A stretch of DNA of 35,721 bases. Origin: JASFQI01 sp050115555. Its GTDB lineage: Bacteria; Desulfobacterota; DSM-4660; Desulfatiglandales; HGW-15. A program made the translations under genes and the position numbers. Below the pieces are notes generated by a model. That model saw nothing but the letters and a program-made list of their open reading frames with translations. It was not told the origin of the DNA and did no database searches. This document shows, piece by piece, positions 1 through 7,553 of the stretch (within the stretch, counting starts at the first letter, position 1; the number at the start of each line of letters is the position of its first letter). The DNA lies in contig JASFQI010000006.1 of assembly GCA_050115555.1 (NCBI GenBank), positions 1-35,721 of the forward strand, in the 5' to 3' direction.

Positions 1-43
1 GCCTTTTTTCTTTGTTATTCAAAGTATCATCAGTACTACTCAT
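1..43 (-). CDS. possible start of a gene running off the left edge
   Basis: Reading leftward from an ATG at 43 there is an open frame of 14 codons (MSSTDDTLNNKEKR) that reaches the window edge without a stop. There is no convincing ribosome binding site in front of it and no family can be recognised from so few residues. It may simply be the edge of intergenic sequence. The next 28 bases separate it from the tandem repeats. Confidence 0.22.
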   Translation of the reverse strand, partial: MSSTDDTLNNKEKR

Positions 44-70
44 GACTTTTGGAACCCCGAATGATGGAAA

Positions 71-390
71 TTTGACGGTCTCGCAAAACCCCGCTCGACC
101 GCTGTTGGCTACGCTGTAACGCCTTGGAATCGTCGGGGCAAATCTCAGGGCCACGGCTTTTTGGGATTCCATCTTTTATTTGACGGTCTCGCAAAACCCC
201 GCTCGACCGCTGTTGGCTACGCTGTAACGCCTTGGAATCGTCAGGGGCAAATCTCAGGGCCACGGCTTTTTGGGATTCCATCTTTTATTTGACGGTCTCG
301 CAAAACCCCGCTCGACCGCTGTGGACTACGCTGTAACGCCTTGGAATCGCCAGAGGCAAATCCCTGGGCCACGGCTTTTTGCGACTCCAT
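71..390. repeat. three tandem copies of a ~108-bp repeat
   Basis: Units span about 71-178, 179-287 and 288-390, each beginning TTTGACGGTCTCGCAAAACC. Units 1 and 2 differ by a single inserted A in the middle (108 versus 109 bp). Unit 3 has a few substitutions and a changed, shorter tail. Because of the one-base difference the copies do not keep a common reading frame, so this is not a repetitive protein gene. A diverged copy in the opposite orientation lies at 21737-21831, so the element is dispersed in the genome. The sequence before 71 (a CTTTTGG-like tail) may be the remnant of a further copy. Confidence 0.9.
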
Positions 391-801
391 CAAATTTCAG
401 GAAAGGCAAAAAATGATAATCGCATGGGCTATTCTGTGTCAACTGGAAACTTACTGCAACATATTTGCGCATAAAAGCATTTATTTTACATAGAAAATAT
501 TTGAAAATACAAAAAAGTTCGCCATCTCGTCCATGAATTCCTGATTCCATACCCGCTCTGGTCTCATCGGGTTGAATGTCCCCCGATTCCAGGCCTTCGA
601 TCCGCTGGATATACCACTCCTGACCCGGAATGGCTCCCATGGTCCAATGTGATCGGATTTTCGAGGGCTCTTGAGGAAGAGTGGAATCTGAACGGCTTCA
701 CTGCTATTATTTGAGGTCGCCCGGTTCTCCTTTCAAGCTCCGAAAAGGGCTCTCGAAAAAGGCTTTACACGTCAAACAACATCGATGAAACCTCCGCTTG
801 A
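391..801. other. gene-free AT-rich stretch
   Basis: About 410 bases without a supportable gene. Positions ~400-520 are markedly AT-rich compared with everything else here, with runs such as the one around 478-515. A short open frame on the minus strand (326-640) runs from unique sequence into the repeat and has no ribosome binding site or recognisable content, so I do not call it. The promoter of the downstream oxidase probably lies in 650-800, but I could not pick convincing -35/-10 boxes. Confidence 0.5.
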
Positions 802-2208
802 ATGGGATCAACCATGATGACACAAGCGTTTTCCGAAGGCCAGCTCGAGTCCCTGGCAGCCCTTGTTCCGTCCGATCGGTTTTCCACCGGTATCTCCAAC
901 CGCAACCTCCACCTGCGCGATATCTCCCATCATCGCGGCGTCCTGCCGGCAGGCATTATCTGGCCGATCGACACCAACGAGGTCGCAAGCATTCTCACCT
1001 GGTCGTATGGCGAAAACATCCCGGTTACGCCCTGGGGTGCGGGAACCAGCACCGAGGGCAATCCAGTGCCGGCCTGCGGCGGGCTGGTCATGGATCTGTC
1101 CCAGATGAATCGAATAACAGCCATCCGCCCTCAGGATCTTCAGGCCGATGTGCAGCCGGGGGTTCTGCGCAAGACATTGAACCGGGAGGTCGGACGACAT
1201 GGACTGTTTTTCCCGCCGGATCCCGGTGCGGATGCCACTATCGGCGGCATGATCGCGAACAATGCCTCGGGCGTTCAAACCGTGAAATACGGGGCCACCA
1301 AGGACTATGTCCTCCGGTTGACCGTAGTCCTTCCAGGAGGCGGCATCATTCATACCGGATGCAGGGCCCCGAAATCCTCATCCGGCTACGACCTGACACG
1401 TTTGTTCGTCGGATCGGAAGGCACCCTGGGCGTGGTCACCGCCGCCACGTTGCGACTGGCCGGTATTCCGTCGCATCATTTGGCGGCCACGGCCGTGTTT
1501 GATCGCCTGCCCGACGCATCCCAGGCCGTGGCCGTGTTGATCGGCGCCGGCCTTGAGCCGGCTGCCCTGGAACTTCTGCCGCCCGGGCTGATCCGACTGA
1601 TGAACCGGGAAAAGGCGCTGGGCCTGCCCGAGGCCCCCACGCTTTTCTGCGAGTTCCATGGCATCGACCGCCAGATGCTGATATCCATCTCCAATGCGGC
1701 TGAGGAGCTCTGCCGGGAGTGCGGTGCAATCGACTTCTCGACCGGCACGGACGAAGCGCAACGAAGGAATCTCTGGCGCGCGCGGCATGAAGCCTGGGAG
1801 ACCATCCACCGGGCGCACCCCGGCAAAGACACGCTGATTGTCGATGCGGCGGTGCCCATCTCCGCCTATCCTGAAATGGTAGTATTTGCCCAGGGACTGG
1901 TGGACGAGAAGCAGGCCGTGGGGTACGTGTTCGGACACGCAGGAGATGGCAATCTGCATGTGGTGATGGCAGGGGATCCGGAAGACGACGCCGAATGGGG
2001 CGTCCTGGAAGAAATCAACTCCCGCATCGTGTCCCAGGCCATCGAACTGGGCGGTACCTGCACCGGCGAGCATGGAGTGGGCATCGGCAAGCGCCGGTTC
2101 ATGCAGAAGGAGCACGGAGATGGCCTGGCGCTGATGCACAGGATCAAAGCCCTTATCGATCCCAAAGGGCTGATGAATCCGGGGAAAATTTTTTCGGAGC
2201 CTGAATAG
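802..2208 (+). CDS. FAD-linked oxidase, GlcD / D-lactate dehydrogenase family
   Basis: This 468-residue protein matches the vanillyl-alcohol-oxidase/GlcD fold. An N-terminal FAD-binding domain (about residues 45-215) carries PWGAGTSTEG (77-86) and PDPGADATIGGMIANNASG (139-157), the FAD-pyrophosphate loop and flavin contact region. The C-terminal FAD-oxidase domain contains FGHAGDGNLHV (~376), CTGEHGVGIGKRRF (~420) and the DPKGLMNPGK ending. Family members oxidise D-lactate, glycolate or other 2-hydroxy acids and pass electrons to an FeS partner, quinone or electron-transfer flavoprotein. No GlcF/FeS partner or Etf gene lies beside it, so the electron acceptor is unknown. Start uncertain: ATG codons at 802, 814 and 817 are all possible and none has a good ribosome binding site. 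Length is normal for the family. Probably a stand-alone gene; the next gene has its own control region. Confidence 0.88.
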   Translation: MGSTMMTQAFSEGQLESLAALVPSDRFSTGISNRNLHLRDISHHRGVLPAGIIWPIDTNEVASILTWSYGENIPVTPWGAGTSTEGNPVPACGGLVMDLSQMNRITAIRPQDLQADVQPGVLRKTLNREVGRHGLFFPPDPGADATIGGMIANNASGVQTVKYGATKDYVLRLTVVLPGGGIIHTGCRAPKSSSGYDLTRLFVGSEGTLGVVTAATLRLAGIPSHHLAATAVFDRLPDASQAVAVLIGAGLEPAALELLPPGLIRLMNREKALGLPEAPTLFCEFHGIDRQMLISISNAAEELCRECGAIDFSTGTDEAQRRNLWRARHEAWETIHRAHPGKDTLIVDAAVPISAYPEMVVFAQGLVDEKQAVGYVFGHAGDGNLHVVMAGDPEDDAEWGVLEEINSRIVSQAIELGGTCTGEHGVGIGKRRFMQKEHGDGLALMHRIKALIDPKGLMNPGKIFSEPE

Positions 2209-2528
2209 CGTCGCCAATGGAGGGCCCTTTTTTCTTCCCTTCGAATATCCACCCATACGAAAAGCAATGAATCCAGGTTCTGCTCGGAGTGTATACGTCC
2301 GAGGCATGACCGGTCTTTCCGTATCCGCTAAGCTGGCTGCAACAAGCCCCAACACCACCCCTCCAGCCCGCAGGGGGATGCTTTCCTTCTTCCATCTCGC
2401 TCTATGGGGGGGGGTCCTTCGCTCTTTGCTGCGTTGAGGTTGAGGTGCCGCGAGCGCAGAAGCCGATCAAAATCAAGGGTTGACAGGTTGGGCGGGACGT
2501 GGAATAGCTTTCTATATAAAGAACAATA
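2209..2528. other. intergenic region with a nine-G run
   Basis: No gene is supportable in this stretch. It contains a run of nine G at 2406-2414. An upstream in-frame ATG at 2404 would extend the IclR gene by 52 residues, but that extension is Arg/Ser-rich, would cross the palindromic control site and has no ribosome binding site. The T-run after GGGCCC at 2224-2233 might terminate the upstream gene, but I see no good stem. Confidence 0.4.
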
Positions 2529-2542
2529 TTCTGTATACAGAA
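2529..2542. promoter_or_regulatory. perfect 14-bp palindrome, likely IclR-family operator
   Basis: TTCTGTATACAGAA reads the same on both strands. It ends 17 bp before the GTG start of the adjacent IclR-type regulator, inside an AT-rich patch (2510-2550) that is the natural promoter zone. IclR-family proteins bind short palindromes near their own promoters, so an autoregulatory operator is the simplest reading. Confidence 0.6.
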
Positions 2543-2559
2543 CTATTCCAGGAGAAAAT

Positions 2560-3336
2560 GTGAAGGCGACATCCTCCTACAAACCCATTGTCCCCGCAGT
2601 GGAGCAGGCGTCCAGGGTGCTCATCTGCCTGGGAAGGAACGAAAACTCTCAAATGCGCCTCTCGGAGATCTGCCGCGAGGTGGGAATTTACAAGAGCAAG
2701 GGCTACTCCATCCTGAACACCCTGAGGCAGTTCGGTTTTGTAGAGAAGGACCCTCAGACCAAGACCTACTCGCTCGGGCCGGGGCTCCTCCTACTCTCTC
2801 GTCGTCTGCTGGACCACATGGACATTCGCGATCAGGTCCTCCCTTTCTTGAAAAAGGCGGCTATCGATACCGGGATCACGGCGCTCATGGGGCTCATTAG
2901 TGCGGATCAGGTCTTTGTAATCGCACGGCACGAAGGAAACCAGCCTGTCGGGGTCACCATCCGCATCGGGCACCGGTTCCACCTCACCGCAGGGGCCCAC
3001 GGAAAGGCCATCACCGCGTTTCTACCCGAAGCTGAGAGGAAGCGCCTTTTATCCAGAAAGCGCCTCTTCTACTATGGAGATCCCGACCTGATGGATATGG
3101 AAAGACTCGAGAGGGAGCTCGAGGAATGCCGGCGCAAGGGCTTTTCAAAAGACATCGAGGGGCTTCAGCCGGGGATCCTTGCGGTGAGCGCACCGGTGTT
3201 CGGTCCGCAGGGGCGATTGATCGGGTGCACCCTCTTGATGGGGGCCTTCAAGAAAAAGGAGATGGAGGAGAAAGGACGCGTGGTGGCCCGAACGGCAAGG
3301 GAGATCACGTCCCTGCTCAGAGGGGAAGGCCTGTGA
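2560..3336 (+). CDS. IclR-family transcriptional regulator
   Basis: I place the start at the GTG at 2560 because AGGAG at 2550-2554 is spaced five bases before it; this gives 258 residues, the usual IclR length. Residues ~11-75 form the winged helix-turn-helix (AVEQASRVLICLG, then LSEICREVGIYKSKGYSILNTL as recognition region). Residues ~80-255 form the IclR effector domain (GLLLLSRRLLDHMDIRDQV at its start; GHRFHLTAGAHGKAITAFLP; GFSKDIEGLQPGILAVSAPV). Such regulators sense small carboxylic or aromatic compounds. The gene is followed 92 bp later, on the same strand, by a molybdopterin oxidoreductase gene, which is the likely target. The perfect palindrome just upstream suggests autoregulation. 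Effector unknown. Confidence 0.92.
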   Translation: MKATSSYKPIVPAVEQASRVLICLGRNENSQMRLSEICREVGIYKSKGYSILNTLRQFGFVEKDPQTKTYSLGPGLLLLSRRLLDHMDIRDQVLPFLKKAAIDTGITALMGLISADQVFVIARHEGNQPVGVTIRIGHRFHLTAGAHGKAITAFLPEAERKRLLSRKRLFYYGDPDLMDMERLERELEECRRKGFSKDIEGLQPGILAVSAPVFGPQGRLIGCTLLMGAFKKKEMEEKGRVVARTAREITSLLRGEGL

Positions 3337-3428
3337 CAGTGGACCTCACAGCATCCATAGAGAGGTACTTAAGGCCGTCGTCCAAAGGATAGAGGGCCCT
3401 GGTCGCCGCCCGGACGAGGAGAAAGCGT

Positions 3429-5585
3429 ATGCCTGAGTTCAAGGTTTCCAACTGGGAAAAGGAGATGGAGGTCTACGGGTACGACACCGTGGTCAAGAGC
3501 CACTGCCGAATGTGTCACGGCGGATGCGGCGTGCTCGTCTATGTCAAAAACGGCAGGATCGAGAAGATCGCCGGGGATCCGGACTGCCCGATCAACCACG
3601 GCACGCTCTGCTCCAAGGGGATCGGGGCGACCCAACTGGTCTATCATCCGGACCGCCTGACCCATCCGGTGCGAAGGGTCGGCCCCAAGGGAAGTGGAAA
3701 ATGGGAGCGCATCCCCTGGGACGAGGCCCTTGACGCCATCGCAGCAAGGATCCTGGACTACAAGGATCGCTTCGGCGCGGAGTCCGTCGTGCTCGGGTAC
3801 GGGACCGGGAGGGAAAACGAGGCTGTGATCTACCGGTTCGCCAATCTCCTGGGGAGCCCGAACGTGCTGACGGCCGGGCATTTCTGCTATGGCCCGCGAA
3901 TCGCCACCACCATCATCACCTGCGGCACCAACCCCATTGTGGACTATGCGAACCATCCCAAGTGTATCATGGTCTGGGGCAACAATGTGGTGATCAGCAA
4001 CCCGGACTGCTACAAGGGCGAGCCCTTTTCCCAGGCCCTGAATGCCGGTGCCAGGCTCATCGCCGTGGACCCCCGGCTCACCCGCATCGCAGCCCGGGCG
4101 GACGTCTGGCTCCCTTTGCGGCCGGGCACGGACACGGCCCTCGCCCTGGGAATGGCCTATGTGATCGTCCACGAAGAGCTTTATGACCGGGACTTCGTGG
4201 AAGAGCACGTCCACGGCTGGGAGCCTTTTGTGGAGCGTGTCAATGAGTACCCCCTGGAACGGGTCGAGGAGATCACCTGGGTACCGGCGGAGAAGATTCA
4301 ACAGGCGGCACGGCTTTTCGCAACCACCAAGCCGGCCGCCATCCAGTGGGGCGTGGCCATTGAGCAGCAGGTCAACTGTGCGGACAACAACCGCGCGCTT
4401 CTGGCCCTCATGGGGATCACGGGCAACATCGACGCAAAGGGCGGTCAGGCCCTTTTCAAGACCCCCAGGATTGTCAATGTGGGCCGGTTCGGTGCCCACG
4501 ACATGCTTCCTCCGGAACAGGCCGAAAAGCGGCTCGGGGGCGACCGGTTCCGGCTGGCCGGGAATTTCGCCATCATCAACCCCAAGTGTGTGTGGGACGC
4601 CGTCCTTGAAGAAACCCCCTATCCCGTGAAGATGCTCTTCTTCATCAGCTCCAATCCTTTGATGACCCGGGGCAATGCCAGGGAGGTCTACAGGGCGCTC
4701 AAGGCCGTGGATTTCATGGCCGTCTCGGATTTCTTTCTCACACCCACGGCCGAGCTTGCGGATATCGTGCTCCCTGCGGCCACGTGGCTCGAGATGGACT
4801 ACATCGCAGACTTCTGGAAGCGGCACGGCTACATCTTTCCACGAAGAAAGGTCGTGCAGATCGGGGAATGCCGTTCGGATCACGAGATGCTCAACGACCT
4901 GGCCCACCGGGTGGGGCAGGAGGAGTTCTGGTGGGACTCCTTCGAGGGGGGACTGGACTTCATCCTCAAACCCCTGGGAATCACGTGGCAGGACTTCAAG
5001 GGCATGGACTATCTCCGGGGAGAAGTCCAGTACAGGAAGTACGAGGAAAGGGGATTCTCCACGCCCACGGGACGCTTCGAGCTCTACTCCACGCTCCTGG
5101 AACAGTGGGGATATGATCCCCTGCCCCAGTATCGTGAAGCGCCCGAAAGCCCGGTGAGCACACCGGAGCTCCACAAGACGTATCCCTACATCCTGATCAC
5201 GGGAAGGCGCATCCCGGGGTTCTTTCACACGGAGAACCGCCAACTGCCCTGGCTCCGGGAGCTCCACCAGGACCCGATCGTCGAGATCCACCCGGAGACC
5301 GCTGAAAAAGAAGGCATTCAGGAAGGGGATTGGGTCGTCATTGAATCACCCCGGGGCAAGGTGCGTCAGAGGGCCAGGCTTTTCGAGGGCATGGACCCCA
5401 GGATCGTGTCAGCGGAACACGCCTGGTGGTTCCCGGAAAGGAAGGACCCCGGCCACGGGTGGGAGGAATCCAACATCAACATCCTCACGAGCAATGCCTA
5501 TGAGCACTGCGATCCCGCCATGGGCGCGACCCACGTGCGGACGCTCTTGTGCAGGATACACCCTGAGACCGCAGAGACGAGGTAA
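3429..5585 (+). CDS. cytoplasmic molybdopterin (bis-MGD) oxidoreductase, large subunit
   Basis: The 718-residue protein belongs to the DMSO reductase superfamily. An N-terminal [4Fe-4S] site has Cys26, Cys29, Cys33 and Cys61 (CRMCHGGC ... CSKG). The molybdopterin domains follow (KWERIPWDEALDAIA, NVVISNPDCYKG, IAVDPRLTRIAARADVWLPL) and the C-terminal dinucleotide-binding domain begins near YPYILITGRR. Cys153 in GHFCYGPR is at the position expected for the metal ligand, as in the Cys-liganded members (formate dehydrogenase-, thiosulfate/polysulfide reductase- and acetylene hydratase-like enzymes). There is no Tat signal, so it should act in the cytoplasm. A ferredoxin gene starts 4 bp after the stop and no membrane anchor gene follows; the pair therefore resembles soluble two-subunit enzymes such as pyrogallol transhydroxylase in organisation. 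GAGGAG precedes the ATG. Substrate not assignable; metal could be Mo or W. Confidence 0.92.
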   Translation: MPEFKVSNWEKEMEVYGYDTVVKSHCRMCHGGCGVLVYVKNGRIEKIAGDPDCPINHGTLCSKGIGATQLVYHPDRLTHPVRRVGPKGSGKWERIPWDEALDAIAARILDYKDRFGAESVVLGYGTGRENEAVIYRFANLLGSPNVLTAGHFCYGPRIATTIITCGTNPIVDYANHPKCIMVWGNNVVISNPDCYKGEPFSQALNAGARLIAVDPRLTRIAARADVWLPLRPGTDTALALGMAYVIVHEELYDRDFVEEHVHGWEPFVERVNEYPLERVEEITWVPAEKIQQAARLFATTKPAAIQWGVAIEQQVNCADNNRALLALMGITGNIDAKGGQALFKTPRIVNVGRFGAHDMLPPEQAEKRLGGDRFRLAGNFAIINPKCVWDAVLEETPYPVKMLFFISSNPLMTRGNAREVYRALKAVDFMAVSDFFLTPTAELADIVLPAATWLEMDYIADFWKRHGYIFPRRKVVQIGECRSDHEMLNDLAHRVGQEEFWWDSFEGGLDFILKPLGITWQDFKGMDYLRGEVQYRKYEERGFSTPTGRFELYSTLLEQWGYDPLPQYREAPESPVSTPELHKTYPYILITGRRIPGFFHTENRQLPWLRELHQDPIVEIHPETAEKEGIQEGDWVVIESPRGKVRQRARLFEGMDPRIVSAEHAWWFPERKDPGHGWEESNINILTSNAYEHCDPAMGATHVRTLLCRIHPETAETR

Positions 5586-5589
5586 GGTT

Positions 5590-6099
5590 ATGAAACCCTA
5601 TGAACTGGTCATCGACCATGCCTCCTGCTGGGGCTGCCGAACATGCGAGGTGGCCTGCAAGCAGGAGAACCGGGACCCAGTCGGGGTCAGGCGGATTCAG
5701 GTACTGGAAGAGGGCCCGGAAATCAGAAACGGCGAACCTCACTTCCTGTACCATGTCCGTGTCTGCCGGCATTGTGACGAGCCGCCTTGTGTAGAGGTCT
5801 GCCCCGAGGAGGCCATCACCAAACGGGCGGACGGACTCGTTGTCCTGAATCCCGAGACCTGCATCGGATGCGGGTTGTGTGTGGAAGCGTGCCCTTACGG
5901 GGCCGTAGTGGTTGACTCGGAACGGGGGTCCGCCTGCAAGTGCGACCTCTGTTTTGAACGCGTGGATCACGGGCTTGTTCCCGCCTGTGCGGACAATGTG
6001 TGCCCGGGGCACTGCATCTACTTCGGCGATCCCGAAGCCATACAAAAGGAGATCACAGAAAAGCACGCCCGCCGTTTTTCATTTGGGGAAGGCCCTTGA
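5590..6099 (+). CDS. four-cluster ferredoxin subunit (DmsB/PsrB-like) of the molybdopterin enzyme
   Basis: This 169-residue protein carries four cysteine groups: Cys13/16/19/23 (CWGCRTCEVAC), Cys59/62/67/71 (CRHCDEPPCVEVC), Cys91/94/97/101 (CIGCGLCVEAC) and a last group Cys118/121 with 133/138, typical of the electron-transfer subunits of DMSO-reductase-type enzymes. The last group reads PACADNVCPGHC, one residue longer between cysteines than the usual PxCxxxCP spacing. It should wire electrons between the large subunit and a soluble carrier. The ATG at 5590, four bases after the upstream stop, is chosen over a longer frame reaching back into the previous gene. No NrfD/PsrC-type membrane protein follows, so this is not a complete respiratory complex. 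Confidence 0.92.
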   Translation: MKPYELVIDHASCWGCRTCEVACKQENRDPVGVRRIQVLEEGPEIRNGEPHFLYHVRVCRHCDEPPCVEVCPEEAITKRADGLVVLNPETCIGCGLCVEACPYGAVVVDSERGSACKCDLCFERVDHGLVPACADNVCPGHCIYFGDPEAIQKEITEKHARRFSFGEGP

Positions 6100-6135
6100 C
6101 CTCTGCCCCGCATTCAATGTATCTTTCCCTGCCGA

Positions 6136-6164
6136 TTGACACTCCCGGCATTCCTCTTTATGAT
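6136..6164 (+). promoter_or_regulatory. consensus-like sigma-70 promoter
   Basis: TTGACA at 6136-6141 and TATGAT at 6159-6164 are separated by exactly 17 bases. Transcription would start near 6171 and read the secreted-protein gene at 6308, leaving a leader of ~135 nt that contains a strong GC hairpin. It starts 36 bases after the ferredoxin gene stop. Confidence 0.7.
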
Positions 6165-6207
6165 GCGTTTGAAGCCTACGTTCCCATTGTGTATTCAGTG
6201 AAAATCC

Positions 6208-6233
6208 GCCCGCCCCGCCGAGGCGGGGCGGGC
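6208..6233. repeat. GC-rich 12-bp perfect inverted repeat
   Basis: GCCCGCCCCGCC (6208-6219) and GGCGGGGCGGGC (6222-6233) flank two bases. It could fold into a very stable hairpin. No T-run follows on the plus strand, so it is a poor intrinsic terminator. It lies downstream of the promoter at 6136-6164 and so inside the leader of the next gene. A similar element, CCCGCC-TCT-GGCGGG, is at 33777-33793 in front of another gene. Confidence 0.75.
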
Positions 6234-6307
6234 TCGTGTACAAGCGAATCCTTTTGAAGCCGGAACCTCAAACGGAACCCTCCCCTTTCCAAAGGAGCGA
6301 TAAGACC

Positions 6308-7231
6308 ATGCCCAAGCTGTTCATTTCCTGGAACCGGATCGCCGGTATCGTGCTCGTCTCCGGCATGCTGCTGCTCCCGTCCCTGGGATTCGCCGAATCC
6401 CTGAAAGACGACATCATCATGAGAGACAACGCTGAGGTCTTTCTCAAGGACGGATCCGTTGTCAAGTGCCAGCGCATCGTCTGGCTCGTTTCGGCTGCCG
6501 ACTTCATTCAATGCGATCAAGGCGACCACGCCGTGGAGATCAAGCTCGAGGACCTGAACTTCGAGAAGACCTTCGGTCCCGAACTGGCACGGGAGTACGC
6601 GGCCATGAAGGGAGAACTGGCCGATGCCCACGAAGAAAGCCGCCAGAAGCAGGAGGCCAACAAGGTTGTATATGAGACCCAGCAGGAACAGGAACCAAGC
6701 CGGCCCGTTCAGAAGGAGCAGGAACTTGGCCAGCCCGCCGCCGCACCACAGAAGGTAGCGACTGTGAGCGACACGAAACCGACTCCGGTGGACGTCTGGA
6801 CCCTGGAGCCGGGCGCGAGCGTGGGATGGATCACCCTGGGAACGGATTATCAAAAGATCGTCGATTCCCTGGGCAAAACCATCATGGAATCGCCCCTGCC
6901 TCCCGATGGAAAGCATCAGCGGTACGGACAATACGGCATTGAGTTCTGGTACAAGAACGACAAGGTGGTCACGATCCGTGTGGGAACGTCAACTCCCAAG
7001 GAGTACAGCATCAACAAGTATAAAATCAAGGGCGTCGGGATCGGAAGCGACGTCAATGCCCTTGTCAGCGCCCTGGGAAAGCCCGATCACATCACCGAAT
7101 CCAAATACAACAGCACCCATAAGTACGTGTACAAAAACGGGATCCTCTTTACCAAGTACAAGAGCAGGGATACCTTTGACACGATCACGATCTTCCCAAG
7201 AGCGCAGTACGACTACTACAGTAAACAGTAA
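6308..7231 (+). CDS. secreted protein with two BLIP/SmpA-like repeats, unknown function
   Basis: The ATG at 6308 is preceded by AAGGAG (6292-6297) and gives 307 residues. A signal peptide (hydrophobic ~11-28, cleavage after GFA at ~29) predicts export. Residues ~38-90 hold a short beta-rich domain of the LKDGSVVKCQRI type found in many secreted deltaproteobacterial proteins. A Gln/Glu-rich linker (~100-160) follows. The C-terminal half looks like a tandem duplication: SVGWITLGTDYQKIVDSLGK ... YGIEFWYKN and GVGIGSDVNALVSALGKPD ... HKYVYKNGILF, the pattern of BLIP/SmpA-type small-domain proteins (outer-membrane assembly or inhibitor folds). Function unknown. Located between the molybdopterin genes and an OmpA-like gene, with its own promoter. 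Confidence 0.8.
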   Translation: MPKLFISWNRIAGIVLVSGMLLLPSLGFAESLKDDIIMRDNAEVFLKDGSVVKCQRIVWLVSAADFIQCDQGDHAVEIKLEDLNFEKTFGPELAREYAAMKGELADAHEESRQKQEANKVVYETQQEQEPSRPVQKEQELGQPAAAPQKVATVSDTKPTPVDVWTLEPGASVGWITLGTDYQKIVDSLGKTIMESPLPPDGKHQRYGQYGIEFWYKNDKVVTIRVGTSTPKEYSINKYKIKGVGIGSDVNALVSALGKPDHITESKYNSTHKYVYKNGILFTKYKSRDTFDTITIFPRAQYDYYSKQ

Positions 7232-7553
7232 CGCCCGCGGCCCCCATCGAACGGCTGCTCCTTGAGCACTTTAAGGAGATGCACAAAGCCTATGGATTCC
7301 ACAATACGGTTCCGTATTCCTCTTCCCCCTTTTTCGTGCTTCCCGGGTCCTTTGTAGCAAAAAAGTCGTATCCTTTACAAAGGACCCGGCGGGGCACCGC
7401 CGCAACCAAGACAAGGAAAAACCGAAAGCTCTTTCCCTCCCGAAAAGACACCGAGAAAATCTTACGTCGCACTGTCTTTGCGATCTTCCCGGTTTCACGG
7501 GTAAACCCGGTTCTCGTTTCCCTAAAACAAAAATCCACAGAAGGAGAAAAAAC
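7232..7553. other. intergenic region with a 14-bp inverted repeat
   Basis: No gene is supportable here; a 99-codon frame from 7279 has AAGGAG directly touching its ATG and an implausible Arg/Ser/Lys-rich product. CCGGGTCCTTTGTA (7343-7356) and TACAAAGGACCCGG (7376-7389) form a perfect inverted repeat with a 19-nt loop. The surrounding sequence, read on the minus strand, resembles the CACGAAG/AAGACAC type of extragenic repeat also seen at 25903-26040 and 28231-28284. The hairpin could end transcription of the upstream gene, but no T-run follows. Confidence 0.55.

Noticed and set aside
36..281. Minus-strand frame across the tandem repeats as a small protein gene
   Set aside because: The copies do not keep frame (108 versus 109 bp), there is no ribosome binding site, and the similarity to 21737-21831 is at the DNA level.
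71..390. Repeats as a CRISPR array
   Set aside because: The repeated unit is ~108 bp and continuous, with no short repeat/unique spacer alternation and no cas genes.
2224..2233. GGGCCC plus T-run as a terminator of the FAD oxidase gene
   Set aside because: The T-run is present but I could not find a stem longer than the GGGCCC itself.
3369..5291. 640-codon open frame on the minus strand
   Set aside because: It is the antisense of the molybdopterin oxidoreductase gene, which has full family motifs; the antisense product is Pro/Gly/His/Asp-rich without any domain.
6208..6233. GC hairpin as an intrinsic terminator of the ferredoxin gene
   Set aside because: No T-run follows on the plus strand and a good promoter lies between the gene and the hairpin.
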